This document shows, piece by piece, positions 45,881-54,986 of a stretch of DNA of 64,000 bases. The stretch comes from Oceanospirillaceae bacterium (GTDB taxonomy: Bacteria; Pseudomonadota; Gammaproteobacteria; Pseudomonadales; Balneatricaceae): the NCBI GenBank assembly GCA_013215445.1, contig JABSRA010000014.1:1-64000 (forward strand), given 5' to 3'. The position numbers and the translations under genes are program-made. The notes beneath the pieces were generated by a model that worked only from the letters and a program-made list of their open reading frames with translations, had not been told where the DNA came from and searched no databases. Each line of letters opens with the position of its first letter. The stretch's first letter is position 1.

Positions 45881-45908
45881 GTATCATTAATTGATACCCT
45901 AAGTATCA
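45881..45908. promoter_or_regulatory. GTATCA palindrome plus extra half-site
   Basis: GTATCATTAATTGATAC (45881-45897) has perfect six-base arms, followed by another GTATCA at 45903. It lies between the divergent CBS and beta-propeller genes, a likely operator; the binding protein is unknown. Confidence 0.5.
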
Positions 45909-46010
45909 TTGGTTACATAATAGTAACTTTTATTTTAGTCTGAGTCACCTTAATTAACCTAAACCTTGAACCCGGATATTGAATGCAATATTTGGATTAG
46001 GAGAGACAAG

Positions 46011-46868
46011 ATGAAAAAGACTGTATTAGCGGTAACCTTGGTAACATTTTTAAGCCTGCTTAGTACCGGCGCTAGCGCTGCGAAAATAGCTTGGTCGCTG
46101 GCTGATTTTGATCAGCCAGAATCGGCTTTGTTCGATTCAAGCAGCAACGAAATACTGGTGAGTAATATCAATGGCAGCCCGGTTGAACTCAATGGTAAGG
46201 GCTACATTAGCCGCGTCTCCAGCGGCGGCGAAATGTTAGAGAGATATTGGATTCAAGGGATGGATGCTCCCAAGGGCATGGCTTTATTCGGTGATTTTCT
46301 GTATGTGGCTGACATGCAGAAACTGCATCTGGTGGATACTAAAACGGGGGTGTTGCTCAAAAGCTATGTGGCAGCGAACAGTAAAATGCTCAACGATGTC
46401 AGTATCGACCATCAGGGTAATGTCTACGTGTCGGATTTATTGGGTGGCGGCATCTACCGATTGCAAGGAGATGAATTTAAGTTGTGGCTTAAAGCGGATT
46501 TTATCAGTCACCCCAATGGTTTGCTGGTAGAAGACGACCGTTTATATGTGGCGACTTGGGGGCGTGGCATGCACGAGGATTTCAGCACCGATGAGTTAGG
46601 TAAGGTATATCGATTATCCTTGAATGATCCAAGTGCTGCGCCTAAAGTGCTCAGTGGCTCGCTGGGTAATCTGGATGGTCTGGTGCGTTATAAGGGCAAT
46701 ATAATTGTCAATGACTGGATTAACGGCAAGGTATTCAAGCTCAAAGATGGCCAGGCAGAACTGCTGTTCAATGCCGGTAAGGCGGCAGCAGATATCAGCC
46801 TCTACCAGGACAAATTGCTGGTACCAGTGATGTTTGATAATAGGTTGGATGTTTATAAACTCGACTAA
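46011..46868 (+). CDS. Periplasmic SMP-30/gluconolactonase-like beta-propeller
   Basis: A 285-residue protein with a signal peptide (MKKTVLAVTLVTFLSLLST, cleavage near ASA-A). Start ATG 46011 with TAGGAGAG upstream; an earlier frame from 45966 is not supported. The mature chain has repeated strands of the six-bladed type (GMDAPKGMALFGDFLYVAD, then VYVSDLLGGGIYRL, then HPNGLLVEDDRLYVATWGRG, then NLDGLVRYKGNIIVNDW). It may be a lactonase or a scaffold; catalytic residues cannot be confirmed. Confidence 0.75.
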   Translation: MKKTVLAVTLVTFLSLLSTGASAAKIAWSLADFDQPESALFDSSSNEILVSNINGSPVELNGKGYISRVSSGGEMLERYWIQGMDAPKGMALFGDFLYVADMQKLHLVDTKTGVLLKSYVAANSKMLNDVSIDHQGNVYVSDLLGGGIYRLQGDEFKLWLKADFISHPNGLLVEDDRLYVATWGRGMHEDFSTDELGKVYRLSLNDPSAAPKVLSGSLGNLDGLVRYKGNIIVNDWINGKVFKLKDGQAELLFNAGKAAADISLYQDKLLVPVMFDNRLDVYKLD

Positions 46869-46937
46869 ATAACTTTATTTGTCTCTCAAAACGATTGCCC
46901 TCTACTCTTTGCAAAAGTGGAGGGTATTTCTCGCTGA

Positions 46938-47546
46938 CTAATTCATATATCTAGGCGCTACTTCAATTAACAAATAACTACACAATAGTATCGGGGTAAG
47001 GGAGCGAAAAATAGCCAGAGGAATTGTAAAATGGATGTTAGTGTTCTGCTTTAATTGATAGAGGCGTCGATAGGCGAAGCCTAGCATCACCACAAGCAAG
47101 GCACTAAGTGCAATGGTAATAGGCAATTGCAAAAAGAGGAAAAGTTGGGTGATGCCAATGATAGTATTGCCGATGAGGTAGATAATTAACAGAAAAGGCC
47201 AGAGTGCCAGCGCAAATATTCCCAGATAAGAGAGCTCTTCGAAAGATTTATATTCGATAAAATCTTGAATTTCAACGGCTTCAAAAAACACATAGAAGTG
47301 GATGATAAAGAGGACTACTGGCACACTCCAATTGACCAGTCTATAAGCTTTAAATAACACTTTATCGCTCGCAAGGCCCTGTTTATAGCTTAGACGAATG
47401 ATTAAGTAGCAACAGGCACCAAATAAAAAAGCGCCGACTAATAAGCTATCATAAACCTTATGTGCGCCAATAAAGTAGCTGGCCGCGAATGCGGTACCAA
47501 TGGTGATAGCATGAAAAGCGAGCGTGGTTTTTTCTTTAAAATGCAT
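46938..47546 (-). CDS. Hypothetical polytopic membrane protein
   Basis: A 202-residue protein (start ATG 47546; longer frame to 47621 lacks support) with about five hydrophobic helices, beginning ATLAF-like FHAITIGTAFAASYFIGAH and ending FRSLTPILLCSYLLIEVAP. I do not recognise the family. It is convergent with the beta-propeller gene. Confidence 0.6.
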   Translation of the reverse strand: MHFKEKTTLAFHAITIGTAFAASYFIGAHKVYDSLLVGAFLFGACCYLIIRLSYKQGLASDKVLFKAYRLVNWSVPVVLFIIHFYVFFEAVEIQDFIEYKSFEELSYLGIFALALWPFLLIIYLIGNTIIGITQLFLFLQLPITIALSALLVVMLGFAYRRLYQLKQNTNIHFTIPLAIFRSLTPILLCSYLLIEVAPRYMN

Positions 47547-47745
47547 TAATATATCCCTATAAAAATGTGAGAAGATGGCAATAACGTTCAATAATGTTCT
47601 CATAAATACATTTATGATCACAGAATTAATAAAGGATAGCGATGCATTATGACTACACTGTGCTATAGGCGCTATTAAGGGCCATCAATATCAAAGATGG
47701 GCATATTGAAGGTTAGGTTTAACGCAAATAAGGTAGAGAGGATAT

Positions 47746-48369
47746 ATGGATTCTACACAAATTATTGCCTATGCACTGGCGTTGGGAATTGCCGCGGCTA
47801 TTCCCGGGCCCGGTATGATTGCACTGGTGGCGCGCAGTTTAAGTGGTGGTGCGTTCAGTGGTTTTGCGCTGTTAACTGGAATTGTTTTGGGAGACTTAGT
47901 CTATCTCTCTTTTGCGGTCTTTGGCTTGGCGCTGATAGCACAGAGTTTTCACTGGTTATTTGTGCTGATAAAATGGGGATCAGTGCTGTATTTGACTTGG
48001 CTGGCCTGGCAATTTTGGAGTGCTAAAACGCAACGCATCGAAGTGATGAACAAACCCGGCACTAAAGATTTATTGGCGGCCGGCTTATCCGGTTTAAGTA
48101 TCACTTTAGGTAATCCCAAAACCATCGCTTTTTATCTCGCTCTGTTACCGGTAGTCATAGATTTACAGGCCATTAGTTTGAATAGTTGGGCAACGACTTT
48201 AATCCCTTTAACGGTGGGGGTGTTGTTAATTGTTGGTGCGGTGTTTGTCCTAGGTGCCGTCGCGATAAGACGTGGCTTGACCAGTGCCCGGGCGCAACAG
48301 GCTATTTATCGCGGGGCGGGCGCCGCTATGTTTATAGCGGCGGGGACACTGGTCACCAAAGAGCTGTAG
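47746..48369 (+). CDS. LysE/RhtB-family amino-acid exporter
   Basis: A 207-residue membrane protein with six hydrophobic segments. The early IPGPGMIALVARSLSGG block and GLSITLGNPKTIAFYLALLP are hallmarks of the LysE/RhtB family, which exports amino acids such as threonine or homoserine lactone. Start ATG 47746 with AGAGGAT upstream. The substrate is undetermined. Confidence 0.9.
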   Translation: MDSTQIIAYALALGIAAAIPGPGMIALVARSLSGGAFSGFALLTGIVLGDLVYLSFAVFGLALIAQSFHWLFVLIKWGSVLYLTWLAWQFWSAKTQRIEVMNKPGTKDLLAAGLSGLSITLGNPKTIAFYLALLPVVIDLQAISLNSWATTLIPLTVGVLLIVGAVFVLGAVAIRRGLTSARAQQAIYRGAGAAMFIAAGTLVTKEL

Positions 48370-48430
48370 TGGGAGTTATAAGCGATGAGCTATGAAGCTA
48401 AAAGCTAGACACTCACATATCTCAGGTTTT

Positions 48431-48520
48431 CTCTGTGTAGCGAAGCGCCTCTGTGCTCTGTGTGGTAAATAGTCTTTAAATTTTTTTTCACCACAGAGGA
48501 CACAGAGGAAAGATTTAAAA
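48431..48520. repeat. Second CCACAGAGGACAC-type inverted repeat
   Basis: CGCCTCTGTGCTCTGTGTGG (48447-48466) faces CACCACAGAGGACACAGAGG (48489-48508), separated by a T-rich centre. Same family as 39201-39304. The T run makes it a possible transcription end for the exporter gene. Confidence 0.7.
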
Positions 48521-48590
48521 GCTAAAACAAATGTGTTGACTGGACCTGGTGGGTGGCGCTGTAATTTATTGCTCACAGCTAGTAACTTCC

Positions 48591-49441
48591 TTAAGCGCAC
48601 ATCACCGATGGGCGCAGGTGAGTCGGACAATCATAGCCCTCTACAATCTGTTGCACTAGTCCAGAGCGCACGATGTCTTGTTGTTCAAAGTGGATGTAGC
48701 CTACACTGGTTAAGCTGGCGAAACGATTAACGGCATCGATTAGCCCGGATTTTACCACTATGTCTTTTTGGCTAATATCACCATTGATCACCACTTTGCT
48801 GTTTTCACCGATGCGGGTTAAAAATAACTTCATCTGTCCCTCGCTGGTATTTTGCGCTTCGTCCAAGACGATAAAACACTCTTTGAAAGAGCGGCCGCGC
48901 ATATAGGCCAGCGGTGCCATCTCGATCTGGCCTGACTTTAGTAATGCCTTGACGTGTCCAGCCCCCAAACGCTCTTCGAGTACCTCGCGAAACGGGGTGA
49001 AGTAGGGGGCGAACTTCTCTTCGATAGACCCAGGTAAAAAGCCCATGTTTTCTTCAGCTTCAACCACTGGCCGAGTAATGACGATTTTTTTCACTGTCTT
49101 GGCGAGTAATGCCTCGGCGGCCTTGGCGGCACAGATCCAGGTTTTACCAGTGCCAGCGGGCCCGTGGCAAAGGTGAGTTGGTTGTTATCGATGCTATTTA
49201 AGTAGCGTTGCTGGGATGGTGTACGGGGCTCTATTGGGCCGTTATTGCGCCGTATTTGAAAGTCTCTGATGAGCGGTTCTGGGTCAAATTCTATGATGCT
49301 TAGATGACTGTTGCTCGCTCTGCGCTTGGCTTTTTTGCTTTCTTTACGTCTGCTTCTATGTTGCGTCATAGTGTTTCCCAGCTGTGCAAGGGCACTGTAA
49401 GCGTCGCTTGAAACGCGCTGCACTGACAGTCGCTCTCTCAT
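48591..49441 (-). pseudogene. phoH: PhoH-like ATPase, frameshifted in the Walker A motif
   Basis: Two adjacent frames together give one PhoH-family protein. The N-terminal part (49441 down to about 49165) reads to NQLTFATGP. Then a one-base deletion in the GGGCCCGC stretch (49156-49165) breaks the P-loop. The downstream frame continues as AGTGKTWICAAKAAEALLAK and on to the usual ITRPVVEAEENMGFLPG and DEAQNTSEGQMKLFLTR motifs. Restoring one base gives a full-length protein of about 283 residues. PhoH proteins are RNA helicase-like ATPases of stress response. Either a true pseudogene, a sequencing error or a programmed shift. Confidence 0.88.
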
Positions 49442-49459
49442 TTAAGGTGAACCAACGGA

Positions 49460-49580
49460 GGTGGATAAAATAGCCGATAACAATAATTTATTTTATCCAC
49501 AAGTTAGTTGTAGCGCACAGGTGTGAATAAATTATGACAGAGTAAGAAGTGTCTAAAAATAGTTTGAAAAGTTATTCACA
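49460..49580. promoter_or_regulatory. Cluster of DnaA-box sequences upstream of phoH
   Basis: Three perfect matches to TTATNCACA lie at 49493-49501 (TTATCCACA), 49522-49530 (minus strand, TTATTCACA) and 49572-49580 (TTATTCACA). A near match, TTATCCACC, is at 49460-49468 on the minus strand. An 11-base inverted repeat (GTGGATAAAAT at 49461-49471, ATTTTATCCAC at 49490-49500) is part of this. The rest of 49442-49776 contains no gene. Possible DnaA-binding or titration locus. Confidence 0.6.
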
Positions 49581-49776
49581 GGTTTCAGCTGAGCCGATAA
49601 AAGGGTTGCCTAGCAGTAATGATGAATACCATTATTTAAGGGATGAATGTTTAATCGGTGGTTGATATGGCCCAGCTACATCAGCAGTGATCTCTGATGA
49701 TTTGGAGATAAGTGAAAGGTTATTATGGCACCAAAGAACTGCTCCAGTACTTGATCGGCAGCTGGGTTTAAGTGTC

Positions 49777-50691
49777 TTAAACAAAGCGTTTTTTGAACTG
49801 AGTTGGACTCAATCCCATGATCGAGACAAATAATTTTCGACAGGCGCTAGTATCCTGATAGCCAATTTGCTCGGCGATATTTTCAAAGGTGAGGGAGCTA
49901 TACTCGAGTAATTCACAAGCTTTTTGAATTCTCAGGCGCTGCAGATAATAGTGTGGCTTTAAACCTGTGGCCTTTACAAACCGGCGCAGTAGGGTGCGGG
50001 GTGTTAAATGGCAGAGCAACGCCATCTGCGCAATGCTGTTAGTGATGTGAAAATTGTCTTGCAAGTGCTTTTGCAAGCGTAAGATGTTGGCGTCGCTATG
50101 TTGCAAAATAGGTGAGAATTGTCGGTAGTAACGCTGCTCGCGTTGGCCGGTATCTACCACTAAGGTTTTGCCAAGCAAGCGCATTATTTTCAAGTCAGAT
50201 AGTTTAGCGACTATCTCCAGTCCCAAATCTACCCAGCTCATCATGCCTCCCGCAGTGATGATGCCTCTCTGGTTGATTAAAATTTTATCGATGTCTAAAG
50301 CGACACTAGGGTGAGTTTGACGAAAGAGCGTCTCTAGTCCCCAGTGTGTGGTGGCTACTCTGTCTTGCAACAGCGCCGCGGATGCTAAAATGAAAGTCCC
50401 GGCGCAGGCGGAGCCAATAATGACGGATTGGCGCTGCTGTTCCCGTAGCCACTCTAGCAAGTTTGCCGCGGGTGATAGGTAATAATCCCCTTGATAGGAA
50501 GGGGGCAACAGCACCGCATCGAATTGATTTTTTAAGTCAGTTAACTGCTCAGTAACAATGATTTCTGCTGAGAATCTGTGGTTTAAGCCGAGTGTTTCAC
50601 TGGCGTTATTGGCCATCTGAAACATCTCCACCAGTCCGTAGCGGGCAGATGCTAAGCTGTGGGGGTAATCGAGAATCGCTATTTTAATCAT
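49777..50691 (-). CDS. GlxA-type AraC-family regulator
   Basis: A 304-residue protein of the DJ-1/PfpI plus AraC type. An N-terminal amidotransferase-like domain has IIGSACAGTFILA (the nucleophile-elbow cysteine region), followed by a C-terminal AraC double helix-turn-helix (LLRRFVKATGLKPHYYLQ, then FENIAEQIGYQDTSAC, then SPTQFKKRF). The start ATG 50691 gives the usual length; a longer frame extends to 50802. It is divergent from the cysteine hydrolase at 50806, whose expression it may control. Confidence 0.85.
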   Translation of the reverse strand: MIKIAILDYPHSLASARYGLVEMFQMANNASETLGLNHRFSAEIIVTEQLTDLKNQFDAVLLPPSYQGDYYLSPAANLLEWLREQQRQSVIIGSACAGTFILASAALLQDRVATTHWGLETLFRQTHPSVALDIDKILINQRGIITAGGMMSWVDLGLEIVAKLSDLKIMRLLGKTLVVDTGQREQRYYRQFSPILQHSDANILRLQKHLQDNFHITNSIAQMALLCHLTPRTLLRRFVKATGLKPHYYLQRLRIQKACELLEYSSLTFENIAEQIGYQDTSACRKLFVSIMGLSPTQFKKRFV

Positions 50692-50805
50692 TAGTTCATC
50701 TAAATTGTCATATTTAAACATAATATTGTCATTAACGACACTAATAGGTCTTGCTGTTATTGCGCATAATGTATTTCTACTTAACCAATTAACGGGGAAC
50801 ATATA

Positions 50806-51324
50806 ATGAGCAACAAAGCTTTAGTGGTCATAGATATACAGCGTGATTATTTCGAGGGGGGTAAGTTTGTGCTGTTCAATACAGCAGCGGTTTTAGAAAA
50901 TATATTAGTGGCGATCAAACATGCTCAGGCACAGCAGCTACCAGTCATTTTAGTACAGCATGTAGCAGATGAGTCTCAGGGCCCCTCACCGTTTTTTAAT
51001 GCCGATACTAGCGGGGTTGAGATTCACCCTGACATTTTAACCTTAGCGGCGGATGCACCTATTGTGATTAAAACTTTCTCAGACAGTTTTGAGAAAACGG
51101 AGCTACAGGCACTGTTAGCCGCCCAATCAATCGATGAGCTGTTGATCTGTGGCATGATGACGCAAAACTGCGTTACCCACACGGCTATTTCTAAAGCAGC
51201 GGAGCAGTATAAAGTCTCTATTTTGGCGGATTGTTGCACCACCTCAGATGCCATGACTCACAACATAGCACTACAAGGTATATCCCACCGTATCCCCTTG
51301 CTAGAGGGTTTGCAGGCATTTTAG
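50806..51324 (+). CDS. Isochorismatase-family cysteine hydrolase
   Basis: A 172-residue enzyme of the isochorismatase fold: the catalytic Asp lies in VVIDIQRDYF (about residue 9-12), a Lys in IVIKTFSDSFEKTEL, and the nucleophilic Cys in MMTQNCVTHT. The group includes nicotinamidase-like and amide hydrolases. The substrate is unknown. GGGAAC is upstream of the ATG. The divergent GlxA-like regulator is probably its control gene. Confidence 0.9.
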   Translation: MSNKALVVIDIQRDYFEGGKFVLFNTAAVLENILVAIKHAQAQQLPVILVQHVADESQGPSPFFNADTSGVEIHPDILTLAADAPIVIKTFSDSFEKTELQALLAAQSIDELLICGMMTQNCVTHTAISKAAEQYKVSILADCCTTSDAMTHNIALQGISHRIPLLEGLQAF

Positions 51325-51413
51325 CAGAGCTTTTGGCTCCGGGGCGGTAGCTTGTCTACTTAATATTATTAAACGGTGATCCCGTCAGTTAACGTTTAAT
51401 AATAGTTGATGGG

Positions 51414-51422
51414 TTATCCACA
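51414..51422 (+). promoter_or_regulatory. Isolated DnaA-box-like sequence
   Basis: TTATCCACA lies just beyond the AraC gene end. It matches the DnaA consensus but stands alone, about 2 kb from the cluster at 49460-49580. Another TTATCCACA at 52268-52276 overlaps the AraC start codon. Chance matches cannot be excluded. Confidence 0.3.
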
Positions 51423-51438
51423 AGGTACAGGGCTGGCT

Positions 51439-52275
51439 TTATTGCCCGCTGTGCAATTTCTGCAGCCATTGCCTAGGCGACAGTCCCGTTTTTTTACGAA
51501 AGACTCTAGCCAGGGCGGAGCCGTGTTCATAACCCACGCTGTTCGCCACAATTGCCACAGATTTATCTTGCTGTAAAAGCTGCTGCGCATGGGAAATCCG
51601 CAAATCAGTGAGAAAATCATTGGGCGTCTGTCCGATTGTTTCGCGAAATAGTGCAGCAAATTTTGAGCGGGACATGGCCGCATGTTTAGCCATCATCTCT
51701 ACCGTCCATGCCTGCTGGGGAGATTCGTGTAACATCACTAAAGTTTTAGCCAGCGCAGGATGACTTAATCCTGCTAGCATGCCCTGCAGTACCATGCCAC
51801 TTTCTGCAAGTTGTCGAAACATCTGGATTAATAAAATATCACAGAGTTTGTTCATTATGGTGGTTTTCCCAAGACCTGTTGCATCCATTTCAGAAAAAAT
51901 CCATTGCACTGTATTTTTCATTGCCACGCTATCTAAGCTCAAACAGAGCAGTCTCGGTAAGATGGCGACCAGTTGCTGATGCTCAATACCTTTAAATTTT
52001 AGAGTGGCGCAGAAGAGATCTGCATTATCCGTTTCACTGGCAATGATTTTATGTTCAGTCACCGCAGGTAAGACAATGATGGTGGGTTGGTCGAAAGTCA
52101 TTATGTGCCCAGTTGTGCTGCGCAACGTCAGTTTCCCCGATCTTAGAAAATGCAAAAAACCATGATTATCAATCGCGGTGTTATCGTTAAAGGTCTTATC
52201 ACCACAGAAGTCACCATGGAAAATAACTTCAGAATCAACTGAAAAATGATTGATCAATTGCTGTAATTTATCCAC
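51439..52275 (-). CDS. AraC-family regulator with cupin domain
   Basis: A 278-residue regulator with a GTG start (MDKLQQLINHF). Residues 1-160 resemble the cupin-6 ligand-binding domain; residues 175-278 form the AraC HTH pair (MSRSKFAALFRETIGQTPNDFL, then VAIVANSVGYEHGSALARVF). The ligand is unknown. It is divergent from the YHS-domain gene at 52425, a possible target. Confidence 0.88.
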   Translation of the reverse strand: MDKLQQLINHFSVDSEVIFHGDFCGDKTFNDNTAIDNHGFLHFLRSGKLTLRSTTGHIMTFDQPTIIVLPAVTEHKIIASETDNADLFCATLKFKGIEHQQLVAILPRLLCLSLDSVAMKNTVQWIFSEMDATGLGKTTIMNKLCDILLIQMFRQLAESGMVLQGMLAGLSHPALAKTLVMLHESPQQAWTVEMMAKHAAMSRSKFAALFRETIGQTPNDFLTDLRISHAQQLLQQDKSVAIVANSVGYEHGSALARVFRKKTGLSPRQWLQKLHSGQ

Positions 52276-52424
52276 AAATACTCACTTTTAGATAATCTGG
52301 ACGATTGGTTTCATTTCTTGGACGTCGCGGTGCCCGCCACTATAAACAGTAAACTATACTCTTTTTCAGGTTCACCAAGCAGTGAATTTCTCGACTACTT
52401 AAAGCAACTAAAGATAGGAATAAA

Positions 52425-52913
52425 ATGATGAATATCACCACCTTCGTAAAAGCATCGGTAGCGACAGCCATAATGCTTGCCAGTGTTGTTAGTTTCGCTG
52501 TTGATATCGATGCCAACGCAGATGAAAACGGTCTTGCGATTAAAGGCTACGATACTGTTGCCTATTTCACCATGGATAAGCCGGTAATGGGTAATGCTGA
52601 ATTTACCGCGCAGCATAAAAATTCAACCTACCAGTTTGTGAATGCTAAGCACCGTGACTTATTTATTGCTGATACAGCGAAATATGCTCCACAATTCGGT
52701 GCGTTTTGTGCCATGGGTGTGCGCATGGGCTTGAAATTTGACACTGATCCTACCGCCTGGAGAATTGTCGAGGGCAAATTATATCTAAACCTCAATAAAG
52801 ACGTACAAAAAGCTTGGCTTAGGGATGTCCCCGGTAACTTAAAGATCGCTGAGAAAAACTGGCCTGAAATTAAGGGTTTGACTGCCGCTGAGGCGAAAGC
52901 TAAAAACGGCTAA
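52425..52913 (+). CDS. Exported YHS-domain protein
   Basis: A 162-residue protein with a signal peptide (cleavage after about residue 22, SFA-VDI). The mature part has KGYDTVAYFTMDKPVMGNAEF and a CAMGVRMGLKFDTDPTAWRIV segment, which is the YHS fold associated with metal or heme handling. AGGAA precedes the ATG. Its AraC-type neighbour may regulate it. The exact role is unknown. Confidence 0.88.
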   Translation: MMNITTFVKASVATAIMLASVVSFAVDIDANADENGLAIKGYDTVAYFTMDKPVMGNAEFTAQHKNSTYQFVNAKHRDLFIADTAKYAPQFGAFCAMGVRMGLKFDTDPTAWRIVEGKLYLNLNKDVQKAWLRDVPGNLKIAEKNWPEIKGLTAAEAKAKNG

Positions 52914-53146
52914 GTTTAATACTTCCCCGGTATTATCGCCAATTTGCCTAAGAGACAGTTAGCCACTTCTCCTGGGCTTTTTTACGTTGTATTATCGCGT
53001 ATCAACGAGAGTGCCCAATGGGTGAATGATATTGAGGCCGATAACCTGCTCAGATCATTCTATCATGCTCAAAAAAGCACTTAATAACAGCTGTTTCCTC
53101 AATCCACCCCCCCCTAGAGATTAGGCGTAACTTAGTAGAGAAAATT

Positions 53147-54019
53147 TTGCATAAAGATTACCTAAAAGGATTCTTATTAACCGCTCTAGGGGTAATAATC
53201 CTCAGTTTTGATGCCCTGTTTATTCGCCTAATCGATGCCTCTAGTGGCAGCATTTTATTTTGGCGCGGGATACTGCTCAGCGGTGTGGTGGCCATTGCCT
53301 GCAAATGGCTTTATCCAAAGCAAGCGCTGTTTCGCAGTGATCTGCGCTACCTCAGATCGTCATTGTTATTTGGTATTAGCTCGATCTGTTTTGTGATGGC
53401 GATCAATCTTACCTCGGTGGCCAGTGTGCTGGTTATTATCAGCGTGCAGCCGTTGTTTGCCGCCGTCTTATCACGTGTTTTTCTCGGTGAAAAGTCGCCT
53501 GCAGTGACTTGGATAGCCATCTGTATCGCGCTACTTGGCATTCTTTGGGTCTTGGGCAACTCATGGCAAGGGCCTCATTTAAAAGGGAATTTATTGGCGT
53601 TGTTATGCGCGTTGGCGCTCTCTGGGAAATTTGTCAACGATCGGGCCGAAACTCAGCACTCGATGATACCGGCCCTGATCGGCGGAGGCTTGATGATGTC
53701 AGTTTTTGCGGTTTTTAGCACAGAGTCAATCATGCTGACAGGGGTGGCGCAGTGGGGCTGGACATTGGTACTGTGCCTGATCATAGTACCTTTGGCCTTT
53801 GTTTTGATCACTCTGGGGCCCAAGCGTTTACCGGCAGCAGAAGTGAGTATGCTGATGTTACTGGAAACGGTGATTGGGCCGCTGTGGATTTGGCTCTTCT
53901 TGCAAATAACCCCCGACACGTCGGCTTTGCAGGGGGGCAGCTTAGTTATCGCCACTCTGGTTATTCACAGTTTGATTCGGGCCAGAAAAACCAGGCCCGC
54001 CATTGCTCTCTCCCAATAG
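53147..54019 (+). CDS. EamA/DMT-family permease
   Basis: A 290-residue membrane protein with about ten hydrophobic helices in two EamA halves. It begins HKDYLKGFLLTALGVIILSF with a TTG start at 53147; the upstream ribosome site is weak. It is distantly related to the transporter at 524-1417. The substrate is unknown. It is convergent with the glutamine amidotransferase gene. Confidence 0.83.
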   Translation: MHKDYLKGFLLTALGVIILSFDALFIRLIDASSGSILFWRGILLSGVVAIACKWLYPKQALFRSDLRYLRSSLLFGISSICFVMAINLTSVASVLVIISVQPLFAAVLSRVFLGEKSPAVTWIAICIALLGILWVLGNSWQGPHLKGNLLALLCALALSGKFVNDRAETQHSMIPALIGGGLMMSVFAVFSTESIMLTGVAQWGWTLVLCLIIVPLAFVLITLGPKRLPAAEVSMLMLLETVIGPLWIWLFLQITPDTSALQGGSLVIATLVIHSLIRARKTRPAIALSQ

Positions 54020-54050
54020 TATCGATCTGGGATGACAGCATCCTGTATCC

Positions 54051-54758
54051 CTAATCAATGATATTTAGAAAGCGTGCTAATAATGCCCGAGAATCAGCGG
54101 TATCTTCGCAGCGGTGGGATATCGCTGTTGGGTCTCCATTATATAAGCGAATCTGGTCGGCGATTTCCCGCACGTAATAACGGGTGATTTCAGCGTTGAA
54201 TTCCGGATGAAATTGCAGTGACCAAATATTGCCAATCCTCATCGCCTGGTGCGGCTCAAAACTATTACCGGCAAGCAGTACCGCCTGCTTGGGTAACTTA
54301 ATGACCGTTTGTGAGTGTGCGACATTGACCTTGAATGTGTCGGGGGTCGCCGCGAATAAGCAATCTCGTTGGCCCTCTTTGCTGAGGGTGACCTCGACAG
54401 TGCCAGGTTCAGGTCCTAAGGGGTGAAAACCTACCTCGCCGCCCATGGCCTTCGCGACTAATTGATGGCCGTAACAGATAGCTAGCACTTGAATGTTTTG
54501 GCTATGCATCTCTCTTATATACGCCAGTAGTTGCTCACTCCAAGGTTCCAGATCAGTGACCATCGAGTGAGAACCGGTAATGATTACCGCATCGAAGTCT
54601 TTTAAATTTGGCTCAACCTTCCCTAAACGGGCATCGTAGAGGGTGAAGTGTAGATTTTTAGCGTCGACAGTGCGATAGATCATCTCTTCAAAATCGCCTT
54701 GAATAGCTTTTAATCCCGGGAAGGTATCCCCGACTTTTATTAACAATATTTTACGCAT
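54051..54758 (-). CDS. Class I glutamine amidotransferase-like protein
   Basis: A 235-residue protein with VLAICYGHQLVAKAMGG (nucleophilic Cys, about residue 90) and SLQFHPEF (His and Glu of the triad). It resembles GMP-synthase-type or gamma-glutamyl hydrolase-like stand-alone amidotransferases. A metabolic partner is not adjacent, so substrate and role are open. Confidence 0.88.
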   Translation of the reverse strand: MRKILLIKVGDTFPGLKAIQGDFEEMIYRTVDAKNLHFTLYDARLGKVEPNLKDFDAVIITGSHSMVTDLEPWSEQLLAYIREMHSQNIQVLAICYGHQLVAKAMGGEVGFHPLGPEPGTVEVTLSKEGQRDCLFAATPDTFKVNVAHSQTVIKLPKQAVLLAGNSFEPHQAMRIGNIWSLQFHPEFNAEITRYYVREIADQIRLYNGDPTAISHRCEDTADSRALLARFLNIID

Positions 54759-54986
54759 TGATTGGATAACTACCTGCTGACTTTGGTCTGATTAGAGAAG
54801 CGGAAGATGATAGCAGAAACGGTACCCTTACATTATATTTTGTGGGTGTTAATAGGCTCAACAGAACGTTCTAAGGTGATTCTAGGCAACGGATTTAGCC
54901 AAAATTTTCACTGGGTAAATGCAATCATGCGTAAATTCAAATTAATACTATACTCAAGGTGTTTAAGTAGACAGTAGGGGAAGATT

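Noticed and set aside
49460-49580. Chromosomal replication origin
   Set aside because: DnaA boxes cluster here, but there is no dnaA, dnaN, gidA or AT-rich unwinding region that I can identify; only a binding cluster is claimed.
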